A stretch of DNA of 11,888 nucleotides from positions 1-11,888 of the forward strand of contig AUXH01000585.1 of assembly GCA_000482145.1 (NCBI GenBank). The letters are read 5' to 3'. The notes below the pieces were generated by a model. The model worked only from the letters and a program-made list of their open reading frames with translations, searched no databases and was not told where the DNA came from. Position numbers and translations under genes: made by a program. This document shows, one piece after another, positions 1 through 6,300 of the stretch. This DNA is from Strigomonas culicis (lineage: Eukaryota; Euglenozoa; Kinetoplastea; Trypanosomatida; Trypanosomatidae). How positions within the stretch are numbered: the first letter of the stretch is position 1; every line of letters starts with the position of its first letter.

Positions 1-754
1 ACGGCGTGCCGCCGCGGGCGGAGATGGCGGCGGCCGCGGCCGCCATCGTCTGCGGCAGGAGAAACAACGTGTCGTGCTCGTTCTTCAGAAAGCTCAGCGC
101 GCGGTAGCGGGCGGCGGGGTTGGTGACGCTCGCCGTGCCGAAGCTGACCGTTGTATTGTTGCCCGTCAGGCTCGCGATGGGGTCGACCGGCGGCGACGTG
201 GCGAAAGCGGACGCGGCGGTAACGGCCGCCGCCACGGTGGGGCTCATGGCAACGCTGAACAGTAGTGGGTCCACCGCCTCCACCGCGGGGGGCGGCAAAG
301 GCGTCGGCGGACAAAAAGGAAACTCACCCGTCGCGGCCGCCTCCGCTCCTCGTGCTGCCCCTCCACCGGGCGGGCTCTTACCGAAGGCGATGAAGGGCGG
401 TGCATCACTCATACTATTGTTATACAGATTGCTATTATTATTATTATTACTGTTATTATTATTAGTATTGTTTTGTTGTTGCGATAAATGTGGTTGGTCG
501 TCCTGCAGGGAGGTGTGACTTAGAATCTCCTTGAAGAGCGTCGCGGTGTCAAGACTATGATTAAGAGTTTTACCATTCGGGGCTCGACATACACTATGGC
601 GTTGAGCCAACAAGTCCGGATTCAACGGCACCGCTGCGGCTGGTGCCGTACTATAGTTATGGGCCGTCATTGGATGTTTGCTTGCTACACTGTGAGGTGT
701 GCATCCAGGGAGATGACTAACACCCTCGTCGGCATCCGTGCGCTCGGAAGCCAT
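1..754 (-). CDS. N-terminal part of an unrecognised low-complexity protein (runs off window)
   Basis: Translating the minus strand from the ATG at 754-752 gives 251 open codons with no stop up to the window edge, so this is the 5' part of a longer gene. The start is the first ATG after a polypyrimidine tract and AG (acceptor at 768-769), leaving a 13-nt leader. An in-frame TAG at 787-785 lies upstream. The visible protein is poorly structured: a His/Ser/Pro/Ala-rich first 90 residues, QQQ at 92-94, an Asn/Ser/Thr tract at about 95-109, then Ala/Pro/Ser/Thr-rich sequence to about 215. After that comes a more regular stretch with the motif RYRALSFLKNEHDTLFLLPQ (from about residue 217), followed by an Ala run. 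No signal peptide or membrane segment is visible. I do not recognise the family; the folded domain probably lies beyond the window. Confidence is high that it is coding and low on any function. Confidence 0.8.
   Translation of the reverse strand, partial: MASERTDADEGVSHLPGCTPHSVASKHPMTAHNYSTAPAAAVPLNPDLLAQRHSVCRAPNGKTLNHSLDTATLFKEILSHTSLQDDQPHLSQQQNNTNNNNSNNNNNSNLYNNSMSDAPPFIAFGKSPPGGGAARGAEAAATGEFPFCPPTPLPPPAVEAVDPLLFSVAMSPTVAAAVTAASAFATSPPVDPIASLTGNNTTVSFGTASVTNPAARYRALSFLKNEHDTLFLLPQTMAAAAAAISARGGTP
428..481 (-). repeat. AAT/CAA microsatellite coding Asn/Gln tract
   Basis: ATT and GTT triplets on the plus strand read as AAT/AAC (Asn) on the coding strand, broken by a few Ser and Thr codons, and preceded by three CAA (Gln) codons. 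The tract keeps frame and is AT-rich inside an otherwise GC-rich gene. Confidence 0.85.
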
Positions 755-767
755 AACGAGAGAAAGA

Positions 768-784
768 CTAAGAAAAAAAAAAAA
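768..784 (-). promoter_or_regulatory. Polypyrimidine tract and trans-splice acceptor of the partial gene
   Basis: On the minus strand a run of twelve T, then CTT, is followed immediately by AG at 769-768. It is the first AG after the tract and lies 13 nt before the ATG at 754. In trypanosomatids such a tract directs spliced-leader addition. The implied 5' UTR is unusually short. Confidence 0.75.
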
Positions 785-814
785 CTAGCAATGTAATCGA
801 ATTCAAACAAACAA

Positions 815-854
815 AGAACAAAAAAAAAGGAGGGAGCTCCTTTCTTTTTCTTTT
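815..854 (-). repeat. Imperfect inverted repeat / hairpin
   Basis: Plus-strand AAAGGAG (826-832) pairs with CTCCTTT (837-843) around a GGAG loop. After one mismatch (825/844), five A-T pairs follow (820-824 with 845-849). After a second mismatch, four more pairs follow (815-818 with 851-854, one of them G-U). In the transcript this pairs a purine block with a pyrimidine block about 50 nt upstream of the splice acceptor. Whether it folds in vivo is unknown. Confidence 0.5.
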
Positions 855-927
855 AATAGTTCTTTCTGATGCAGAAGTGTGCAACAGAATGATTATGTAC
901 CCCTTTTCGTACTTGTGTGAGAACAAC

Positions 928-945
928 AATAAATAAATAAATAAA
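928..945 (-). promoter_or_regulatory. AU-rich element (overlapping AUUUA) in 3' UTR
   Basis: The plus strand reads AATAAATAAATAAATAAA, so the transcript has three overlapping AUUUA pentamers and the nonamer UUAUUUAUU. It lies about 240 nt downstream of the stop at 1184 and about 145 nt before the next polypyrimidine tract. AREs of this form control mRNA stability in eukaryotes, including trypanosomatids. It acts here only if the poly(A) site lies downstream of it, which the sequence cannot show. Confidence 0.45.
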
Positions 946-1183
946 GAAGAGTGAAAAGAAGAGAGATGAAGATATGTGGAAAAGAAATCAAAACGGTACG
1001 AAGACTGTGTTCATAATGCGCATTATCGTCATCATCACACACACAAAAAAAAAAACAACAACAACTTAAGAATTGGAGATTGCAAGCATAAGAGTGACCA
1101 CACAGATCGCTTTTTCTGTAAACCAAAAAAAAAAAAACCAATACACATACCAACCGAAACACACCCGCACGATATGTAAGCAG

Positions 1184-1888
1184 CTAAAGATAGCGACCAG
1201 CAATGACAAAGCCGTAAGCGACAACAAAACTCAGCAGGATCACATAGCCTTCCTCTTTGTAATTATACAAGAATACATAATTCTGATTCTGATGAGTATG
1301 CGGATTCGAATTAGGCGATGTGTGCTGCTGCTGCTGCTGCGTCTTTTTCACATAAAAGCCATGTCGGCGTATCTTCAGGATGGTGGGCGAGGGCACGTTG
1401 CCAAAGGATGCTTTGACAGCCACACGCGCAGGCTTCCCGTCGCCCTTAGCATGGGAGGGAACGTACACCGTGAAGCGCGAGGGGGGGTCGGACCCCGCCT
1501 GTCCTTCCTTTGTCGTATCGTCATCATGGCCAGATCCTTCACCCCCGCAGGCCACGGGCCGCAGGTCCTTCCCTGCTAGACTGACCGCGCCGCCGCACTC
1601 TTCCTTCTCCTCCACTTTTGCTTCGTCATAGTAGTGCTTTAGAAGGTGGTTGTTGAAGCGGAGCGTCTCGCCAATCGTGTTCATGTACTGCTCGACTGTC
1701 AGCTGGTCCCACTGGAACAGCAGATCCGCATCGAAGCGGAGGAAGTGCCGGATGCGCAGTGTGTCAAGGTCATCCTCTGCGGCGGGCACCGCCCCGCTGC
1801 TGCCACTCGCTGCCGTGACAAGCGCTACGAGCGTCAAGACACCACCGAAGAAGGCCAGCGCCAACAGGCGTGCTATCTGTTGTCGCAT
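1184..1888 (-). CDS. Unrecognised single-pass membrane protein with signal peptide (234 aa)
   Basis: The product begins with a basic-then-hydrophobic segment (residues 1-27, RLLALAFFGGVLTLVALVTA) typical of an ER signal peptide, with likely cleavage near residues 26-29. A lumenal or extracellular region follows. Its first part (about 41-95) looks helical and contains FLRFDADLLFQWDQLTVEQY. A low-complexity acidic linker (about 93-135) has Cys98 and Cys114. A probable beta-rich part (about 138-181) contains RFTVYVPSHAKGDGKPARVA. Then come QQQQQ (184-188) and an Asn/His/Pro linker. A hydrophobic segment at about 215-230 is followed only by GRYL. This fits a type I membrane protein of the secretory pathway. 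A GPI-anchor signal is less likely, because KEE precedes the hydrophobic segment and Arg lies in the tail. The stop is TAG at 1186-1184, and an in-frame TAA sits two codons before the ATG. I do not recognise the family. Confidence 0.85.
   Translation of the reverse strand: MRQQIARLLALAFFGGVLTLVALVTAASGSSGAVPAAEDDLDTLRIRHFLRFDADLLFQWDQLTVEQYMNTIGETLRFNNHLLKHYYDEAKVEEKEECGGAVSLAGKDLRPVACGGEGSGHDDDTTKEGQAGSDPPSRFTVYVPSHAKGDGKPARVAVKASFGNVPSPTILKIRRHGFYVKKTQQQQQHTSPNSNPHTHQNQNYVFLYNYKEEGYVILLSFVVAYGFVIAGRYL
1325..1339 (-). repeat. (CAG)5 coding polyglutamine
   Basis: Five consecutive CTG triplets on the plus strand read as CAG (Gln) on the coding strand, inside the linker just before the membrane segment of the 234-aa protein. 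Confidence 0.8.
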
Positions 1889-1931
1889 GTATTATGATGA
1901 AGGTGTTCGGTAAGATTGCCTTCTTTTTCAT
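1770..1931 (-). promoter_or_regulatory. Upstream ORF overlapping the start of the membrane-protein gene
   Basis: An ATG at 1931-1929 lies between the predicted splice acceptor (1957) and the main ATG (1888), in a different frame. It opens 53 codons beginning MKKKAILPNTF and ends at TGA 1772-1770, well inside the main CDS. A ribosome using it could not reinitiate at the main ATG by forward scanning, so it would repress translation unless skipped or unless splicing uses a later AG (for example 1924-1923 or 1921-1920). The peptide itself is probably meaningless, since its second half is a frame shadow of the main gene. Confidence 0.45.
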
Positions 1932-1956
1932 TCAATGGCTTCCCGGACTATACGAG

Positions 1957-1981
1957 CTTCGAGAGGGAAAAAGAGAGAAAA
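1957..1981 (-). promoter_or_regulatory. Polypyrimidine tract and trans-splice acceptor of the membrane-protein gene
   Basis: The coding strand reads TTTCTCTCTTTTTCCCTCTC, then GAAG, with AG at 1958-1957. No AG occurs between an earlier poly-T run near 2001-2011 and this site. The implied 5' UTR is 68 nt and contains the out-of-frame ATG at 1931. Other AGs occur closer to the gene, so site choice may vary. Confidence 0.65.
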
Positions 1982-2025
1982 CATACAGATAGAAGGATAT
2001 GCAAAAAAAAAAAGAAAACAGACAG

Positions 2026-2040
2026 TTAATAATAATAATA
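2026..2040. repeat. (TAA)n microsatellite in spacer
   Basis: About five TAA units on the plus strand, followed by a short A run. On the coding strand it is TTA/ATT repeats, contributing to the T-rich 3' UTR or pre-acceptor region. Confidence 0.85.
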
Positions 2041-2290
2041 AAAAACGGGTTGACGAACAGCGTCGCTCGCTTCTCTGTTTCCTTTTTAGAGTATAGATGA
2101 CAGAATAACAATCCGAAAAGACACCAATAAGAAGAGGAGTTTTTTGTTTAAGGATAACAACACGGAAATGTGACTACAACACCAAACAAAACAGCAATAC
2201 CAACACTATAAACACCGACGGAAAGTGAGGAAGAGGTATAACTTCTCTCTCCCCCCTCCCCTCTCTTCTCCGTTTCCTCTTTGGTGTATC

Positions 2291-2908
2291 TTATTTCTCT
2301 CCCTCAGACAGAGTCATCCAATCGATAAAGCCGTCGCTCTGCTCCACCGCCGCCCAGTCTTTTTTGTAGAATGTATCGTAGCCATCGTTGTCCGCGTACA
2401 CCGGGTTCTTGATCTCCGCCATACGCACATCGACGTCGATGAGAGGGCGGCTCATTGCCTCACTAGTGTTGGGGTTGGTGGCGGCGTCGTGGTACTTATC
2501 CAGCTCGCCGAGAAGCACCGGTTCGTAGCGGATGCCGGTCACGCGCACCGTCGTGACCGTGTGTGCCATATCCACCCACCGACCCATCCGCCGCCCCGGC
2601 GTGCGGAACAGCGACACTTTGTTGCGCATCTTCTTGTGGTGCTCCTCGATCGTCGCGAGCACGCGAGCGTGGGCGAGGTAGGGGCGGCCGATCGCCGTGT
2701 AGTGCGCGCCGCCGATCATCAGGATCTTCTTGAAGGCAATTGTGTCGCCCAGCGCGCCGGCGGACAGATGCTGCAGATAAATGACATCGCCCACCGCGGT
2801 CTTGTACTGGTGGTTGCCGCAATGAAGTACCGCAAAGAGAGCGTTGTTCTTATTCGTGATGGGGAGGTGGAGGGAGGCAAGCGTTTTCCCCGGGAGGCTG
2901 GTCGACAT
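2291..2908 (-). CDS. Mitochondrial large-subunit ribosomal protein bL21m
   Basis: The 205-aa product contains an L21 fold at about residues 24-130: LFAVLHCGNHQYKTAVGDVI aligns with the bacterial start (YAVI-TGGKQY-V--GD-I). It continues with the GD-I-F-K-L-GG block at 54-67, G-PY at 74-77, and VSLFRTPGRRMGRW at 98-111 followed by TTVRVTGI at 119-126. L21 binds 23S-type rRNA in the large subunit; as a nuclear gene here it should serve the mitochondrial ribosome. Residues 1-23 are short but could act as targeting sequence. Residues 131-205 are an acidic extension absent from bacterial L21 (about 100 aa), as is common in trypanosomatid mitoribosomal proteins. The Gly-His-Arg signature near the bacterial C-terminus is replaced by MAHT (114-117). 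The start is the first ATG after the acceptor at 2948, with a 39-nt leader. The stop is TAA. Confidence 0.9.
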   Translation of the reverse strand: MSTSLPGKTLASLHLPITNKNNALFAVLHCGNHQYKTAVGDVIYLQHLSAGALGDTIAFKKILMIGGAHYTAIGRPYLAHARVLATIEEHHKKMRNKVSLFRTPGRRMGRWVDMAHTVTTVRVTGIRYEPVLLGELDKYHDAATNPNTSEAMSRPLIDVDVRMAEIKNPVYADNDGYDTFYKKDWAAVEQSDGFIDWMTLSEGEK

Positions 2909-2947
2909 CGTGTGGAAGAATCAATTCTAATAATTATATTCTCACCG

Positions 2948-2965
2948 CTAAAAAAAAGAAAGAAA
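2948..2965 (-). promoter_or_regulatory. Polypyrimidine tract and trans-splice acceptor of bL21m
   Basis: The coding strand reads TTTCTTTCTTTTTTTTAG, with AG at 2949-2948. The 39-nt leader to the ATG at 2908 has no upstream ATG, which supports the chosen start. A (CT)n stretch lies about 25 nt further upstream (2988-3002). Confidence 0.8.
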
Positions 2966-2987
2966 TACATACAAAAAATGAAGGAGG

Positions 2988-3002
2988 GAGAGAGAGAGAG
3001 AG
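2988..3002. repeat. (GA)n dinucleotide repeat
   Basis: About seven GA units on the plus strand, read as (CT)n in the transcript. It probably forms the upstream part of the polypyrimidine signal for bL21m splicing. A longer (GA)n run has the same position relative to the giant gene at 11865-11888. Confidence 0.8.
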
Positions 3003-3271
3003 CCATATTCATAGAGCACTATAACTCAACTTTTTTTTGTTGTTGACGTTGCAAAAACAAAACAAAGAATCCAGAGAACAAACAATCACAAGAACAAAAA
3101 CAACATGCAAAATAAAACGATAAACCAGGTCAACGCTAGTCACCATGGACACTGTATTGAAAAAACGTAAATATATAAGCAAACGCACTCTTTGCAAAAG
3201 CATGTATAAGGGATAAAGGGAGAGAGAATTATATATATTAAAAAAAAGAAAACAAACAAGCGATCCAATAG

Positions 3272-3289
3272 TAATAATAATAATAATAA
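3272..3289. repeat. (TAA)6 microsatellite in 3' UTR
   Basis: Six perfect TAA units on the plus strand, about 60 nt downstream of the giant gene's stop. In the mRNA they read (UUA)6, the opposite orientation from the AAT tracts inside the coding region. Confidence 0.9.
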
Positions 3290-3348
3290 AAAGACAGTTT
3301 TGTTCAATTCATAGATACATAAGAATACAGTACACTATATACACACTT

Positions 3349-6300
3349 TTACAACTTTTCCGTTGATGCCTTTATCAGCGCATATTGTTTCCTATAACAA
3401 TCCACCGTCGCCACCTCCTTATTCGTCGTCGTCGTATGCTTCACTTGTTGGGTGGGCGCATAAGGATCCACCGGGTTCGGATGCTCCGCGCTCGCGTAGG
3501 CGCGGTGGGGGTGGCTGCCAAACGTGCGCTGCTGCAGCTGTGCCCACCGCAGCAGATGGTCTCGTTCTTCATACGCACGCATCTTGCTACTCGACAGGGA
3601 GCGCTTCGGCACCGCCAGCGGCGACCCGCCGGCGCTCACGCTCGAGCGGCGGCGCGTCGCCGCGGCGGTGGCACTCGCCGGCGCCGGCGGCGCGGTTGCC
3701 TCTGACGGCCGCGTTGGAGAGGGCGAGAGATGCGGCCGCGGTGGCATGCGATCGGGATCGCGCCCACCTGTCGTAGTGGTAGGAACGGCTGTGGGATGGA
3801 GAGCCGCGAAGGGGTGGTGGTGCTGCTGCTGCTGCTGCTGATGGTGGTGCAGCACCGCCTTCGCCTCCACAAGAAGCGAAAAGGGCAACCCGCCGGCGTC
3901 GGCGCCAGTCGCGAGGCCCTGGCAGGCTTCCTTCTGGCCCTCAATGACAAAGAGTAGCTTTTTGATGATTTGCTTGTACTCCTTTGCGTGCTGCTCTAAG
4001 CTCTTCTTCTCCTCCTCCGCGACGAGATACAGCTTCTTGTAGTGTGTGCACTCATGCGCCACACCGAGGTAGTCTCCGTGTTCCATCTCCTGCCTCAGCA
4101 CATACTGCCGCTGCTGCCGCTGCTGCTTTCGGTCCTGCTGCTTTTGCCGCTCGTGATGAATCCATTCCTGCATCGCCGTCGCGGCGGCACCGCCGGGCGA
4201 GCTTTGCCGTGCCGGAGGCGGCGCCCGGTGGGTGGACGACGCGAGGGCGGTGGCGAGCTGCGCCAGAAGCGCCAGCAGCCACCGCACCTCGCACTGCAAG
4301 AGAGCGTTGTAGTGCCCCTCCATCCGACTCTTCAGCCGCTCCTCCGCCGCGGCGCCGTCCTGCGCCTCGCGGCGGTCCGCCGTCTCCAGCGCCAAAGCGA
4401 CCCGCGCGGCCGCGTCCGTGGTCATCTGGCGCTGTAGGCCATCCGCCTGTAGGGCCAGATGTTGCCGCTGCGCGTCGACGAGCTCCTTCCACTGGCGGTT
4501 CGTGAGCGCCGCGTGGCGGAGATCCTCCTCCAGCTGTGCGATGCGCGCGGCCGCCCGCGCCGCGTCGCGCGCCGCCAAGTCGTCCTGCAGGCGGGTGATG
4601 CGCTGCGCCAAGTTGCGCTGGGTCGTCTGCTGCCGCTCGGCCGCGACGGTCGACTGGTGAAGACGCGCGCTGCAGTTGCTCCTGCTGCTACTGCTTCCGT
4701 GGCTGCTCACGACGTGTGCGCCAAATAAATCGTTTGGCGCGTCCAGATCCGCTCCGGCGCCGGCGGCCCCGGTTTGCGTGGCGCGCGGCGGCGGCGGCGG
4801 CCGCGCCTTCCTCGCGCCGTCCTTGTGCATCGCCGTGACGGGCGCCATGAAGGGGCTTTCGCAGAGCGCGCCGCTCAGCAGCGAGGGCTGGCCGGCGAGG
4901 CAGGTCGGCGTCAGCGCCGCCAGCGTCTTGAGGGAGGGACGGGTTATGCTCTGCGCGCTCTCGTCCTTCTTCGCGGCGGTGGCCGTGGGCACGGGCGCCG
5001 CCTCGGCGTCCTTTGGTGGCGGCGGTGACTGGGCCGCGGCCGGCGCCGCCGCGTCCTTCAGGTCTGTCGTCGGTATCGCCAGACCCTCACCGACGCCGAG
5101 GGGTGCCTCCTCACACGAAGACCGCTTATGTATCTTCATACTCTTATGGGCAGTTGGATTGCCCTCAGGTACGAGCACGGCGGTGGAGTCGTGCTGCAGC
5201 GGCACGACCACCGGCGACGTGGCCGTTGATTTGGGCGTCGGCACCGTCCGCGTCTTTACGGCGTCGCCAAACGGATCCCCCGACGCGCCCGGCTGCTGCT
5301 GCTGCCGGTGGTCGAGCGACGCCCAATCTTCCCCATCGCTCTCCGCGGCCCGCGACGGGGCGGTGAACACACTGCCGCTGCTGTTGCTGCGGTTTGCCGC
5401 ACTGCGCGCGTACAGGTTGTGCACGGGGCTCTGCCGGTGAGACTGCTGTAGCGGCTGCTGTACGTTCAACATGGCACTGCTGTTACTGTTATTATTATTA
5501 TTATTATTATTGTTGTTGTTAGTGAACGAGGTGTAGAAGGAGTGGCCGGATACGGTCCGGTGGATGCCGAGGGACTGCAGAGAGAAGGTCTTTCCCACGT
5601 TGGCCAGGTGCAGCTGATGGTAATGCGCATGGCCAGGGCTCATCGCAGCGCCGGCGGTGCCCACACTCGTGCCGGTCACCAAACTCATGTTACTGTAGTC
5701 GCCGTTGCACCCGTTGTTTTGCAGCTCCAGCGGCGCGAAGTACGCCGAGGGCAGCTGCGGGCTCATGTAATTACTGTTCGTGTTGCTAGTGTGGACAAGG
5801 CAGAAGGACGGCGGCGTTGCGCAGCGGTCGCCGCGGATGCCGATGCTGAGCTCATTGTTGTCCGCACTCCTGTACACCCGCGCGTCTGCCTCCCTGCCGC
5901 GATGGAAGCTGCGCTGTTCGCGCCCCCCCTCCTGCCTTTTGCGGTCGTCGCCGTCCGCGTCCACCTCCGCTCCCCCCGAGACTGAAATGGAACCGGAGGA
6001 GATGGCGGTGGGGGCGCTGGTGGGGTCGATAATCGACAAGATGTGAAGGAGATGCCGCTTCGCTTCCGCACCCTCCGTGTCGCGGGTGCTGCCGTCTGTG
6101 TGCCTCTGTTTCCCATCGTGAAGGTCGAGGAGCTGCCGGGTGCAGTAGGCCTTGACCTGCATCAGCGTGTTAGACAGTCGAATGTTGTCATGGCTGAGCT
6201 TTTCCCTCATCGCGTCTTCTGCCGTCCTCCGCTCGTCGTCTTCACCTTCTTGGTCCTTTTGCTGCTTCTCATTCGTGTCCGGCGTCGCAGCGGAGCGGTC

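Larger units (their letters stand above)
755..1183 (-). other. Spacer between membrane-protein gene and partial gene
   Basis: There is no gene of its own here. The short ORFs on either strand are Lys/His-rich (plus) or Phe/Cys-rich (minus) readings of A/T runs. On the coding strand it holds several poly-T blocks (near 1046-1057, 1125-1137, 820-828 and 771-782), an AUUUA-type element (928-945) and a hairpin (815-854). The part near 1183 should be the 3' UTR of the membrane-protein gene, and the part near 768 the splicing signal of the next gene. Confidence 0.7.
1889..2290 (-). other. Spacer between bL21m and the membrane-protein gene
   Basis: No gene is seen. Next to the bL21m stop, the 3' UTR carries a G/A-rich block (2241-2282 as C/T on the plus strand). 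Further on there is A/T-rich sequence with a (TAA)n repeat at 2026-2040, poly-T near 2001-2011, and the splicing signal at 1957-1981. Two C/T-rich stretches on the plus strand, each followed by AG, lie at 2068-2089 and 2241-2307; they read antisense to the genes. Confidence 0.7.
2909..3348 (-). other. Spacer between the giant gene and bL21m
   Basis: No gene is supported; the one ORF at 3009-3203 on the minus strand is a Phe/Leu/Val-rich reading of T-rich sequence. The region contains the 3' UTR of the giant gene, an alternating ATATATAT stretch near 3230-3237, a (TAA)6 repeat at 3272-3289, several poly-T blocks on the coding strand, and the bL21m splice signal. Confidence 0.7.

Noticed and set aside
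29..44. 16-nt perfect palindrome GGCGGCCGCGGCCGCC
   Set aside because: It lies within an alanine run and follows from GCC/GCG codon repetition.
1013..1026. 14-nt perfect palindrome ATAATGCGCATTAT in the spacer
   Set aside because: About one such palindrome is expected by chance in a window this size, and nothing nearby supports a role.
893..1162. 89-codon minus-strand frame in the spacer
   Set aside because: Its Phe/Cys/Leu-rich product follows from T-rich UTR sequence, with no acceptor-ATG arrangement of its own.
1518..1548. Possible transmembrane helix at residues 1518-1548 of the giant protein (coordinates given as residues; nucleotides about 7124-7213)
   Set aside because: Lys, Arg and His interrupt the hydrophobic run, and no other membrane feature or signal peptide supports it; a buried helix is more likely.
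2225..3046. 273-codon plus-strand frame covering the bL21m gene
   Set aside because: The minus-strand frame has clear L21 homology; the plus frame reads through both spacers with His/Arg-rich sequence.
3984..4505. Ala/Arg/Ser/Pro-rich plus-strand frame of 173 codons
   Set aside because: It is antisense to the coiled-coil region of the giant gene, and its composition is that of a frame shadow.
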